Positions 45,847-56,516 of a DNA stretch of 64,000 nucleotides are shown here, in pieces. The notes beneath the pieces are model-generated. The model made no database searches and was not told where the DNA came from. It worked only from the letters and a program-made list of their open reading frames with translations. The stretch is from Corynespora cassiicola. Lineage: Eukaryota; Ascomycota; Dothideomycetes; Pleosporales; Corynesporascaceae. The stretch spans positions 2,232,001 through 2,296,000 of the forward strand of contig JAEUWY010000004.1 in assembly GCA_022059125.1 (NCBI GenBank), in the 5' to 3' direction. A program made the position numbers and the translations under genes. How positions within the stretch are numbered: position 1 is the stretch's first letter; the number at the start of each line of letters is the position of its first letter.

Positions 45847-46947
45847 TTAGCCGCAAAGCTGTTCCACCTCCCTTCGTGCCGCGTAAATCATTGCAGGAAG
45901 TCTCTCCGGAGAGGGCCGCCGCCATGGATTGAACTCCAGTGTCTTTTGAGTGATCATGTTGAGTTGATTGGAAATTGAATGTTTGTTTATCCAATGATGA
46001 CTAAGTTGGACAAATTCATTAGGGACCTCCAGCAGCCCTGCTGTACAATGTAATACCAAGCCCAATGCATACACATCCCTCCTCCCGTCAAATACAATCG
46101 ATGTAGAAAACTCGGGACACCGGAAAGCGGGCGTACCCAGACGCGTAAATGCCCGTTCGAATTGCACATTTGTCTGGTTAGATCGACACAGCGCGTGGCC
46201 AAAATCTCCAAGCACGCATGTGGGATACTCATCACCGGGACGAGCACGCGTCAGAAAGATGTTCGAAGGTTTAATGTCGCAGTGGATGATGGGATCCCAG
46301 TTGTGCGCCGGCAAGACGACTTCCCCGTTCCTCGCCATGCGCTCCGCGTCCACGCCCGTAGCCAGGTAGCACAGCGCGAGACCCATTTGCCAGAGCAGCC
46401 GCCACAGGAACATCTCAGGTATGGGTTCATTCCTCTGGCGTGCTCGTTTTATATTGTCTTCTAGCGAGCCCATCTCGCAGTACTGCGTGAACAGGCAGCC
46501 GAAGAAGGGGTTCACGTTTATGGGGCTGAGATCGGCCGCGAACAGGGAGATGATATACTCGTGCTTGCAGCGCTCCAGGATGCGCATCTCTGTCCTGACA
46601 TTGCTTACGGCCCAGGGGTCCAGCGAGGCCCGCTTCTCGATGTACAGATCTCCACGGGGGCAGCGCACGACATAGATTCCGCTGTTGCATGATCCGCCGG
46701 CGTTTTCGCGGTACTCTACGACCTGAAAATCTGTATTTTGAAGAGTCATTGGTTGGTTTTCGGTGTACCCCTTGGCTCTTTTGTCGTAGAAAATACGAGA
46801 TGTGAATTTTTTGGAGTTAGGCTTGCTTTTATGTGGCGCTCTCAGAACGGGTGAAAGATTGGTCGTAGTACGATGTCCCGATCCGATACATTGTGAATAC
46901 ATGCCTGGAAATGGTTGTATCGAATGTTTTCCCTTGTCGTATAACAT
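45847..46947 (-). CDS. Protein kinase, NEK-like, with HCD catalytic loop
   Basis: Single-exon protein of 366 residues. The N-terminal 70 residues are polar and precede the kinase domain. A degenerate glycine loop (ENAGGSCNSGIYVV) is followed by a likely catalytic Lys (LYIEKRA), Glu (VRTEMRILERCKHEYI), the catalytic loop IIHCDIKPSNIFL and the DFG motif (GDFGHAL). HCD replaces HRD, as in a minority of active NEK and other kinases. The activation segment has RLGTPAFRCPEF. The C-lobe ends at AMIYAARREVEQ. Lineage-expanded NEK-like kinases of this size are common in Pezizomycotina and often dispensable. The start might instead be a later Met; the domain is complete either way. Confidence 0.82.
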   Translation of the reverse strand: MLYDKGKHSIQPFPGMYSQCIGSGHRTTTNLSPVLRAPHKSKPNSKKFTSRIFYDKRAKGYTENQPMTLQNTDFQVVEYRENAGGSCNSGIYVVRCPRGDLYIEKRASLDPWAVSNVRTEMRILERCKHEYIISLFAADLSPINVNPFFGCLFTQYCEMGSLEDNIKRARQRNEPIPEMFLWRLLWQMGLALCYLATGVDAERMARNGEVVLPAHNWDPIIHCDIKPSNIFLTRARPGDEYPTCVLGDFGHALCRSNQTNVQFERAFTRLGTPAFRCPEFSTSIVFDGRRDVYALGLVLHCTAGLLEVPNEFVQLSHHWINKHSISNQLNMITQKTLEFNPWRRPSPERLPAMIYAARREVEQLCG

Positions 46948-47459
46948 ACTGGTGAATTTTTCACGTCATCCTCTCAGTTTATTGTCAGTCGACAATCAAG
47001 TACTCAACGCCAGAATGTGTTGAAACCCGCACGTGAGTTCTCCAGTATCCATGAGGATCCACCTGCCTCTAAAGCACCTTTACACATCATCACAAACCTC
47101 TAGGCGTATCTAGAATGTGCCAAACGTGAACTGCCAGACAATTGCGTCACAGCAGCGCCGATTTGCATAGCGGCATAGAGGCCAAGAGAAATAAGCCCAA
47201 TACATTGCAACACACAATGGCAACCAAATCGTAACCGCGAAATGAGGGTATTCACAAGTCTTCTAATTTTTTACAGACCCCAAATTCTACGAAAAAGGGG
47301 TGAAATTAAGCAATCTGATAAGTAACAGGTAGGAAAAAGAGTGTACAGCTGTCCATCTAGTGATTAAAAAACCAGACCAGCCCCACCCATCAGCGTCCAT
47401 AGCAAAGCTACGCCAAAAGCCCAGTGCTGCCGCACATTGTAACCGAAACAAATGACACT
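46948..47459. promoter_or_regulatory. Kinase upstream region and Pho89 3' region
   Basis: A 512-bp gap. Both neighbours are on the minus strand, so it holds the kinase promoter and the Pho89 terminator. Nothing else could be identified. Confidence 0.3.
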
Positions 47460-49285
47460 TTAGATACCAGTACCCCAGCGAGGAGCGTTGAGGACAATGG
47501 CCATGAGCAGACCAGAAATCAGACCAGCGCAGGGCAGGGTGATGATCCAACCCATGTAGATCCAGGCTACCATGCGCCAGTTGATACTCCTCCATGTACC
47601 GTTACAGAAACCGACACCGACGGTAGCACCACAGATGCACTGGGTGGTCGAGACAGGAAGCTTCAGCTTAGTGGCCATGATGATGGTAGTAGCAGCACCG
47701 AGTTCCATGGAGAAACCACGCGAGGGGGAATGCAGGGTGATCTTGTTGCCGAGCGCGCGCATAATGTTGTAACCGTACGTCCAGAGACCGACGACGATAC
47801 CGGCACCACCAAAGGCGAGAATCCAAGTGGGGACAGGAACCTTGGAGCTGATCTCACCAGTCTGCCAGACAAAGTAGATGGTAGTGTAGGGACCGATGGC
47901 ATTCGAGACGTCGTTGGCACCGTGGGCAAAAGAGGCGGTAGCGGCAGTGAGGACTTGGAGGAAGGAGTAAGTGTACTCGGCTGTCGAGAGTCAGTAGATG
48001 CGTAAAACGAATCAATTCAGAATACCTCTTACCTTCGTTGTTGAAGTGCTCGCCAGTAGCGTGGATGGCCTCGAGGTCACCGGAAAGAAAGTCCTTCTTG
48101 CTCTGGGCATCAACGACTTCCTGCTCGACACCGTGGAAGAACCAGTACTTGAACCAAAAGAAAGCAACAGCCGGAGCGTACCAAGGACCCGGAGGAGGCT
48201 GCTTCTTAGCGACGGACAGTTGGTTCTTGGGGATTTCATCAGAAGGACGAGCAGCAGGCTCAATGTCCGAGGAAGAGCTGCCCTTCTCAGTAATTCCGCC
48301 AGCAGGGTGCTTCTCGACATCGTTGGTCTCGCCAGTCTCAGCAGCCCTCTTGGCCATGAGCTCTTCGCGGGTCATGTGCCCTGCGTAATAGTTCTTGATA
48401 CCGCCCTCATCGACGCCCTCGGGACGCGGAGGTGGGGCGGGGCGCTTGAGGAGGAGAGGACCCTGGGGAATGTGGTACCACTTCAACTGCCAGTCATCGA
48501 CAATGATCTTGCGGTGAAGGTATGGAATGAAGAAGATGGTGACGAGAAGAGCAACACCAAGACCAACACCAAAGATGGGGCCGGGCAGTTCCCTGTCCTC
48601 CAAGTCGATCCTAGAGGAACCACCCTTCCAGACGATGAGCATGGTCAGGAGGGCGCTGGTGAGGAAGAAGTAGAATGGAACGGCGAAGAATGCCATCTTG
48701 ACGGGGTTCTTGCGGCGCATGACTCCGTACTTGGTGGCAAGGAAGATGATGGCGGCGAAGCATCCAGAGATACCGGGGGCGATACCCCAGGCAGCAAACA
48801 CCTGAGCGACACCCTCCCATCCCCAATTGACACCACCGGCACCAGCCGACGCAATACCTACACCAATGACGCCACCCATGATGGAGTGGGTAGTAGACAC
48901 AGGCATGGTAAAGCGGGTGGCAATGGTGAGCCAGACTGAGGAACCGACGATGGCGCAGACCATGGCAAGCATCAGGACCGATGCGTTCTCTTCGTAGAGG
49001 CTGGTCGAAATGACCTTGGTACGGATGGTATCAGTGACCTGGGCTCCCACAGCCATGGCACCGGCAAACTCCATGCATGAAGCAATGACCATGGCCTGCT
49101 TCAGGGTCAACGAGCGTGAAGCGACCGAAGTCGCAAAGGAGTTGGCAACATCGTTGGCACCTGTGCACCGTTAGATGGAACTTTTGTGATAAGGAAAAGC
49201 TATGCATACCAATGTTCCACGCATCGAGGAACGAGAAGATGGTACCGATGGCAAAAAGATAGTCGAACTGAGGAAGAGCAGGCAT
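47460..49285 (-). CDS. PHO89: Na+/phosphate symporter, PHO4 family
   Basis: Plasma-membrane sodium-coupled phosphate permease, used at alkaline pH or low phosphate. The model has 574 residues from exons 49285-49210, 49160-48033 and 47980-47460 (introns 49 and 52 nt). The two inverted halves each carry the PHO4 signature: GANDVANSFATSV in the first (split by intron 1 after the Ile-Gly codon) and FAHGANDVSNAIGP in the second. VSTTHSIMGGVIGVG and VSTTQCICGATVGVG are the paired TM motifs. The large central loop is hydrophilic (HPAGGITEKGSSSSD) and probably regulatory. Length and topology match yeast Pho89 (574). The start codon precedes TM1 directly. Confidence 0.95.
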
Positions 49286-51540
49286 CTTGCTGATGTTCCT
49301 GGCGGAATTGACAGTTTGCCGGGTGTAGAGCTCGCTGCTTTCATCCACGAGACTGGCAGGCAGTCTATATACCCTCCCCTTCCACCAGGTAGACAGCAGA
49401 CCAAGATCATGCACGCCACATGGTAGCAACCCCAGCCAATAGCTAGTCGTGGTTCTGCATGTGCACGGTGGTATATCCTTTCCAGGTCTCTGGGAGGTCT
49501 GTAGAAGAGCCTGGTTTCTTGGAAATGGTGGGCCACCGAGAAAAATTGGACATCCTTCGAATGCCTGGTCTTGTTGGAGATGACTGAGACAGCTCGATTC
49601 GACCACACCCGATGTACTGGACTAGGTTATTGAGCGGGCGCCCAGCATCCAAGACCTTGGGCGGGAGCGGGAGTAAATGCCAAGTCCGCTCCAAGGATTC
49701 GCTTCGTTTTTGGTAGCAGACCAATGGGAGCATGATATCAGAACACGCGGTCGCGACTTTATGAATGAATGGAACTTACAGTTCGCAGCATCCTACAGTG
49801 GTGCCGCAACCCCCAATGTCTTGTGTGCCGAATTCCGGCTCCGCCGCGTCCTGATGCTACACGGGAGGGCCGTTCATTTGGTGGTCCCACTATCAGCTTA
49901 ACTTTGATGGACCCGAGCTACATGGCGAACTCCCACGCGTTCTCGAAGCCAATCGGCCCTCTTTATCGACATGGGACAGTTTATCTTTGGGAATAGAGTT
50001 CGACTGCAGGACTATTTGAGAAATGGCCAGGACGAAGCGTGCGTGCCGTAAGCCACATGCCGGGACGCTGAGAGTGAGCACACGACCATTTGCAGATAAT
50101 AAACGTCGTAAATTATGTGCTGCAGGAGAGCCAGGGTAGCTGGATAGAAAACCAGAGCGAGTGGCATCTCCGCGCCCAACGTAGGCATGAAATGCATGTA
50201 ATGCCAATAGGAAGGGGAGTGACTGGCTGCTGAGATCCAGTGATAGTGTTCTGATCGCTCGGGAGTCCCCAAACAATGATTAGCTGAATGGCAAGAAAAG
50301 AAGGCATGGCAGCAGGGAGCGGAGGCTAGATGAAAGAGGAAGGGCGCCGAAGCCTAGCAGATCAAGAAGACATCAACGATGGAGAAAGACAAACCAAAAG
50401 CGAGTGCAAACACACGTGGGTTTCGTGGACACCGAAAGAATGGAAAATTTCGGAGTGTAGGGTGGCTAAGGTTGAAGGGTGCCTGCAGCATGGTGTTGGC
50501 AGTGCTTGGTGGTGGACCCGGGATGTTGCCTTGCCATGCACATAGCGCTGCCATATCGCGTCTCCAGTGCAGATCGGCTGGCACATGTTCTGTGGCGATA
50601 ATTGCCTCAGAATTGTAGCATGTGGCGATGAGGCCTCGCTGGGCGTGAGTCTCTGTGTCTTGGATGATTTGCGATGATCTAGGAGGCTGTGAGGCGGGCG
50701 CCTACTGGCACATGACACGAGAATATAGCCCTTCCTCTATCGAGTACAGACATTCAAGCTTGAAAGTTTGAATTCTAACCTGTTCACAATCTCCAAGCTC
50801 TTGTGCCCCGGCCAAATTGTGCTGGTATCATCTTTGTACAGCTGTGCACTACTGCAGGTCAAGGACCGCTACAACGGCTCTGGGACGCCCGCTAGCAATA
50901 AAATCCCAAATATTGCAGACCAAATCCAGATTGAAGGCAATATGGATCGCTCTGAGATGGATCTGACCCGCTTGCTTGCAGGCCTGGCGAACGTGCTAAC
51001 CGACGCCGCGGGATGACTGCTCAGGGGACGGCCAGTTCAAAAGCTGATGGTCGCCATCCTTGGTGGGGTGCTCGATCGAGATGACCGGGAATCGTTTGAA
51101 CGTTTTTTCAGAAACACGGTCCAGGCGTTCTGGCTGGTACTGACTGGTTCCCATCCAATTCATGGATATTCAAATCCTAGGGTCGCTCTTGTCCGAGGGC
51201 AAGGAGAGTCGAAACCAAACATCCTGCCTATGGATGCTTGCAGTGTCTTCTAGTTCCGGATCGAATGTGTATTTCGGGGGCAGATGGTGAATTGTCCAAT
51301 TTTTTTTTTTGGAGAATCTAGTCTATTGAGTGTATGTGGTGTCGGCTGGTGTTACCGGCCAGGCGATTTTCGTCTCACCTGGTGGCATTTGGCGGGGATA
51401 CCGCGCTAGTCCAAAAGGGGCCATTTGATTGGCAGATTTCTTCGCGTGTCGGCGCGTTTTCGCGACGCGACATCCCCTTACCAGCCGCCCCTCTCCACCT
51501 CACACCTGCCCGCAGCACCCCCATTACGACTCCATCCATA
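49286..51540. promoter_or_regulatory. Long divergent intergenic region Pho89/Mcm5
   Basis: 2.25 kb between two start codons, the longest gene-free stretch in the conserved half. Several short frames occur, none with a motif or plausible splicing. ACGCGT lies at 49936-49941 and a long T-run at 51,300-51,310. The last 110 bases before the Mcm5 ATG carry cell-cycle-box-like elements (separate entry). An undetected small gene or noncoding RNA is possible. Confidence 0.35.
51457..51470. promoter_or_regulatory. MBF/SBF-like box upstream of MCM5
   Basis: TTTTCGCGACGCGA contains CGCGAAAA on the minus strand (Swi4-type cell-cycle box) directly joined to an ACGCG core (MluI-box-like). It sits 71-84 bases upstream of the chosen Mcm5 ATG. 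MCM genes are classical G1/S targets of MBF in yeasts; activity here is inferred from sequence match only. Confidence 0.5.
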
Positions 51541-53715
51541 ATGGCCGATAGACAGACGACATACTCGGTCAGCCTTTTTGGCAGCCAGGCGGGTGATGAC
51601 CGCCAGGATGCCACGGCTCCATCCCGCATCCAGCAGGCGCTGGTCGACTTTATCATGGACTTTCACTTGGACAATGTCTTCATCTACAGAGACCAGATCC
51701 GCGAAAATGTTCTGGTAAAACAGTACTACTGCGACATCGACATTGCTCACCTCATCTCATACGATGAAGAGCTTGCGCACAAGCTCACGCAAGATCCTGC
51801 CGAAATCATCCCGCTCTTCGAAGCCGCCCTCAAGACGTGCACGCAACGAATCGTGTATCCCTCTCAAAAAGACATATTAAAGAAGCTTCCCGCACACCAG
51901 CTTCTTCTCCACTCGTCCGCTTCTGAGCTGTCCATTCGCGACCTCAACGCCAGCAATGTATCACACCTTGTCCGGATCCCGGGTATCATAATCGGCGCCT
52001 CCACACTCTCATCCAAAGCAACGTCTCTTGCTGTTCGATGCCGGGAATGCCAACACGAAGAGGTGATCCAGGTCGGCAGTGGTTTCGCTGGTGTCTCAGT
52101 ACCGCGAACATGCGGACGAGTCAGGACAGAGGGCGAATCTGGGGACAAGTGCCCTCTCGACCCATACTACGTCATGCATGAGCACTCCAAATTTATCGAT
52201 CAGCAGGTTCTAAAACTCCAGGAAGCACCAGATCAAGTTCCCGTTGGTGAACTGCCTCGTCACATCATGATTTCAGCCGATCGCTACCTTGCCAACCGCG
52301 TGGTGCCCGGTACCCGCTGCACCATCATGGGAGTCTTCTCCATCTACCAGCAGAAAGGAAACAAGAAGAATGCGGCAGTAGCGATTCGGACCCCTTACAT
52401 CCGTGCCGTGGGAATACATGCCGACGTCGACCACACTACAAAGGGCAATGCCGTGTTTACCGAAGAAGAGGAGCAGGAGTTCCTCGAGATGAGTCGAAGG
52501 CCGGACATCTATGAAGTTTTCTCCAGCTGTATTGCACCAGCAATCTACGGAAACAAAGACATCAAAAAGGCCATTGCCTGTCTGTTGATGGGCGGGTCCA
52601 AGGTCATTCTCCCAGACGGGATGAAGCTTCGTGGAGATATCAACGTGCTTCTCCTTGGTGATCCCGGTACCGCCAAATCGCAGCTTCTAAAATTTGTCGA
52701 AAAAGCTTCTCCAATCGCCATATATACTTCCGGAAAAGGCTCCTCCGCTGCCGGTCTTACGGCTTCGGTCCAGCGCGATCACAACACCCGGGAGTTCTAC
52801 CTTGAAGGTGGAGCCATGGTGCTGGCTGACGGTGGTGTTGTCTGTATCGACGAGTTCGACAAGATGCGAGACGAGGATCGGGTTGCCATTCACGAAGCCA
52901 TGGAACAGCAAACCATTTCCATTGCCAAAGCTGGCATCACAACTATCCTTAACTCGAGAACGTCGGTCTTGGCAGCTGCCAACCCCATTTTTGGTCGATA
53001 TGACGACATGAAGACTCCTGGCGAGAACATTGACTTCCAAACCACCATTCTGTCTCGTTTCGACATGATCTTTATTGTGCGAGATGAGCATGACCGTGGT
53101 CGTGATGAGAGGATCGCCAAGCACGTCATGGGAATTGCTATGGGTGGCCGTGGTGTCGAGGAAACTGTGGAGGCCGAGATTCCCATTGAGAAGATGAAGC
53201 GCTACATTACCTACTGTAGGCAAAAGTGTGCGCCGCGTCTTTCGCCCGAAGCAGCCGAAAAGCTCAGCTCCCACTTTGTGAGCATTCGGAGACAGGTCCA
53301 TGCATCAGAGGTGAACGCAAACCAAAGGAGCTCTATTCCCATCACGGTGCGTCAGCTGGAGGCCATCTGCCGTATCACCGAAGCTTTGGCCAAGATCTCG
53401 TTGTCCCCGGTCGCCGATGTATCTCACGTTGACGAGGCCATTCGTCTCTTCCTTGCTTCAACCATGGATGCCGTGACGCAGGGCGAAGGCCAGGGTTCCA
53501 GGGAGTTGATGGATGAAGCTAACAGGTGCGAGGAAGAACTGCGACGCCGCATTCCTATCGGCTGGCAGGTAAATCTGTCCACCTTGAAGCGTGAATTTGT
53601 AGACGGTGGGCGTTATAGCGAGCAGGCGCTTGGCCGCGCTCTGCACGTCATGGCTGCCAGAGAGACTATCCGGTGGAGGCATGGTGGAAGCAGTGTGTAC
53701 AGACATAGCGCTTAA
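51541..53715 (+). CDS. MCM5: DNA replication licensing factor Mcm5
   Basis: Subunit of the Mcm2-7 replicative helicase, loaded at origins in G1. Intronless, 724 residues. The N-terminal domain has [16 protein letters not shown] and a zinc finger near 165-213 (CRECQHE ... C ... DKC). [18 protein letters not shown] is characteristic of Mcm5. The AAA+ core has Walker [14 protein letters not shown], the MCM box VCIDEFDKM (Walker B), the sensor 1 region [11 protein letters not shown] and the arginine finger region LSRFDMIF. The winged helix lies at the C terminus. The ATG at 51541 gives the expected family length; the frame is open and in phase up to another ATG at 51334, which would add 69 unconserved residues. 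Confidence 0.95.
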   Translation: MADRQTTYSVSLFGSQAGDDRQDATAPSRIQQALVDFIMDFHLDNVFIYRDQIRENVLVKQYYCDIDIAHLISYDEELAHKLTQDPAEIIPLFEAALKTCTQRIVYPSQKDILKKLPAHQLLLHSSASELSIRDLNASNVSHLVRIPGIIIGASTLSSKATSLAVRCRECQHEEVIQVGSGFAGVSVPRTCGRVRTEGESGDKCPLDPYYVMHEHSKFIDQQVLKLQEAPDQVPVGELPRHIMISADRYLANRVVPGTRCTIMGVFSIYQQKGNKKNAAVAIRTPYIRAVGIHADVDHTTKGNAVFTEEEEQEFLEMSRRPDIYEVFSSCIAPAIYGNKDIKKAIACLLMGGSKVILPDGMKLRGDINVLLLGDPGTAKSQLLKFVEKASPIAIYTSGKGSSAAGLTASVQRDHNTREFYLEGGAMVLADGGVVCIDEFDKMRDEDRVAIHEAMEQQTISIAKAGITTILNSRTSVLAAANPIFGRYDDMKTPGENIDFQTTILSRFDMIFIVRDEHDRGRDERIAKHVMGIAMGGRGVEETVEAEIPIEKMKRYITYCRQKCAPRLSPEAAEKLSSHFVSIRRQVHASEVNANQRSSIPITVRQLEAICRITEALAKISLSPVADVSHVDEAIRLFLASTMDAVTQGEGQGSRELMDEANRCEEELRRRIPIGWQVNLSTLKREFVDGGRYSEQALGRALHVMAARETIRWRHGGSSVYRHSA

Positions 53716-54141
53716 TTTAGTACGCATCGAGATGGTTGCTTGCTGGCGTTTGGGTTCGGCTTGATGATACACCGGATGAGACATGGGATCAGAATTGCAT
53801 AGCATTCGACAAAGATATGATTGGCGTTGTTGGGATTTAACGCCCCGTATCAATGATACACCTTTTCAACTAGTGAATATCCTTACTTTGTGATACAAGA
53901 TTCCTAGAAAGTCTCAAATGTGAATGAGAATTCAACATAATAGTGCCAAATGATGCCAAGATCCATTCAAATTCAAATGCGCCAAATTTTTTGCTTGCAA
54001 GCATCCTTATATCGAGTCCCGGTCCATCTCAATTGCTTGCTGTTGGGAACGTAGTATAAAGCTTAGTCAGATTTCGTCTTGGCGCCGGACCTCCGAGCTA
54101 AACTTTTGAGACGAGCAACGCCATCAGACGAGCAACCAGCA
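53716..54141. other. Intergenic region MCM5 - MRPL1
   Basis: A 426-bp gap between two co-directional genes. AT-rich 3' sequence (53,860-53,990) then leader of the ribosomal protein gene. No gene seen. Confidence 0.3.
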
Positions 54142-55124
54142 ATGGCGCACCCCAGATCATTCATTGCTCCGCTGAGCAGATTCAGCACAGCGTCAATTGT
54201 TCCGAAGCCAGACCTTCCTCGACTTTCGCTCCTTCCCCTGCAATCTGTACGATGCGCTGCAACCAAGGTCGCCCCCAAGAAGAAAAAGAAGGCGAGAAAC
54301 ACATTCCAGCGCGATGACCTGAAAAACGCGGATCAGTTCTCGCTTCTCGATGCGATGCAGTAAGTCCGAGTGCATGCGATCATCATTCGCGGTCCCTGAC
54401 GCGGTATCCAGCTACATTCGCGCTTTCGAAGTCGGCCAGAACCCCTCGAGCGTCAAGTATGAGATGCACGTCCACCTCAAGACCCTCAAGAACGGACCCG
54501 TCATAAGAAATCGAATGCGGTTACCACACCCTGTCAAGACGGACGTGCGAATCTGCGTTATTGCGGCTCCAGACTCGAAAGCGGCGGCAGAGGCCAGGGC
54601 GGCGGGCGCAACGCTGGTCGGCGAGGACGAGATTTTTAATCAGGTCAAGGAAGGCATCGTAGAGTTTGACAGGTGCATCTGCCATAGCGATTCGCTGCAA
54701 AAGCTCAACAAGGCCGGTTTGGGAAGGATACTTGGTCCCAAGGGTCTGATGCCCAGCGTCAAGACCGGAACTGTCGTCAACCAAGTAGGACCGGCTTTGA
54801 AGAACATGGTGGGCGGCAGCGAATATAGGGAGAGGGTGGGTTGCATCAGGATGGCGGTGGGTCAATTGGGATTCACGCCTGACGAAATGCAACGCAACAT
54901 CAAGTCCTTTATCGAGTCGCTCAAGAAGGACATTGCTCAGCTCAGTGACAGGATAGGCAAGGATATCCACGAAGTTGTGAGTAGTTTTGCATCAATATCC
55001 CGACAAAAGATTGCTAACAATGACAAAGGTTCTCAGTTCAACACACTCTCCAGGATTCACATTGAGCGGAGATTTCAAGGGTCCCCATTCGATACCCGCA
55101 AAGGACCTGTCTGGCCCCTTGTAA
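54142..55124 (+). CDS. MRPL1: Mitochondrial large-subunit ribosomal protein uL1m
   Basis: Protein L1 of the mitoribosome, 292 residues from exons 54142-54359, 54412-54976 and 55029-55124 (both introns 52 nt). The N terminus is an Arg/Ser-rich presequence without acids up to about residue 30, fitting mitochondrial import, followed by KKKKKARNTF. The L1 core has YIRAFEVG and AAGATLVGEDEIFNQV. GRILGPKGLMPSVKTGTV is the L1 signature. The last exon encodes a short tail SGPL. The ATG at 54142 is the first after the promoter; no earlier ATG is in frame. Confidence 0.92.
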
Positions 55125-55211
55125 ACTTTTCATGTAGCCATAGCTGTATAAATCAGATGTATCATAGACTCCCAACGCCAACGCTATGCTGGATATCGTG
55201 CACATACAAAT

Positions 55212-56140
55212 TCAAGCTGATTTCATTGACCTCAGCACCTTGACAGCTTCCGCCGACTCATCCATGTCCGCGTAGACCTTCATCACTTTCATGACCTGAT
55301 CTGATCCAGAACTGCCAGCACCCTTGGCTTGCTGGAGCGCTGTGCTGAGGTCGAGCAGAAGCGTATTGCGGACCTTCATGATGCGGTGTGCTTGAGCGGC
55401 AACAAACGGATGCTCACTCAGTCGTTTTTCCGCCTCCTGGATCAACCTGTACTGCTGGACGTGCCTCCTCAATTTTGAAATGGACACGCCGTATGATCCG
55501 TCATCGTCTTCATCTTCAGACTCCTCGCTGTCCTCGTCTTCGATACCATCTCCTGCTTCTTTGCCTGTTGTTTCGATGACCAGTTGCTCTTCCAGCAACT
55601 TCAGCTGGGCCTCATAGTCCACGAGCGCTCTGCCAACGGCAATCTTCTTCCTGATTTCTACGCGTTCATCCACAGCTTCTCTGACCTCTTCTTCCCTCTC
55701 GACGACCTTTGCCCTCACGCTCTCAATCTCTTTCTTGAATCCAAGAAGCCCCACCCTGACTTCTTCGACCTTTTCATCGCCATGTTTCAATGAGCGTCCT
55801 AGCCCAAGAAAGTCCTGGTAGTTGGAATTGACGAGGTCGAGCAGCTCTTTGCTCAGCAATTGAGAGCGCGCGCGGAGTTCCGATCGCAGATCCTCGAGCG
55901 TCTGATGGCGATTGTGGAGCGTGGAGAGATACTTGGAGGGCTCAAAATCTGGCGCTAAGAAGTCATTGCGCTGGAGAGGTGTAGGATATGGCAGTCCGCT
56001 CTCATCGTCGTCGTCCGAATTCGAATTCGAATCTCCAAACTGTCCAACTGTCAACTTCCACTAACCCCGCAATCCAGGCGCCCGCGCGCAATCCGGGGTA
56101 GAAGACGGCGAAAGAGGGGACCCACGTAGAAGCGGCTCAT
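55212..56140 (-). CDS. COG2: Conserved oligomeric Golgi complex subunit 2
   Basis: Lobe A subunit of the COG tether acting in intra-Golgi retrograde transport. The gene starts with a 15-nt exon (56140-56126, MSRFY), then an 86-nt intron with a GTGGGT donor, and a long exon (56039-55212). Together they give 280 residues. The joined N terminus MSRFYFGDSNS leads to an acidic patch and the conserved PYPTPLQRNDFLAPDF. Residues 60-160 are a long coiled coil (YQDFLGLGRSL..., VEREEEVREAVDERV). An acidic low-complexity block (about 188-203) precedes the C-terminal helices. Fungal Cog2 proteins are short (yeast 262), so this is full length. Without the tiny exon no ATG precedes the conserved part. Confidence 0.85.
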
Positions 56141-56516
56141 GTTGGAGAGCGAAATGCCATTCGGGAGTAGCTGATGCGGCGCGCCGAGTGCGTGGGCCTA
56201 GATGTAAGATGGGTTGTGCGTAGAGGTCCGAATAAGCTACGTCGTGCGGTCCGAGTTCGGAAAAGCGAACCGAGGTGCGGAATGGCGAAGGGGACTCGAC
56301 GCGGGCTTTACGACCTGTCGCCGACGGGTTATTAATCGAGTCGGCCGCCCCCTCGGTGGGGCAGGTAGCACGTCAGTAAGAATGGCGGCTACGGGCTCTT
56401 TTACTCTCTAACATTCTGTTTCTATTCTCGACTGCAAGATTCTTGCTCGTTCGCATCGTTCGGCATCGCTCCTCTGATTACGTATCGTAGCTCCATCGCA
56501 TACCCCCTTCGCTCCA
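56141..56516. promoter_or_regulatory. Divergent promoter COG2 / NADH pyrophosphatase
   Basis: A 376-bp shared promoter of two housekeeping genes read in opposite directions. GC-rich, no TATA box, with several CGA-rich stretches; no defined site recognised. Confidence 0.4.

Noticed and set aside
47998..48939. 313-codon plus-strand frame inside the Pho89 gene
   Set aside because: Antisense of the conserved phosphate permease; Asp/Glu/Arg-rich mirror of membrane segments with no independent support.
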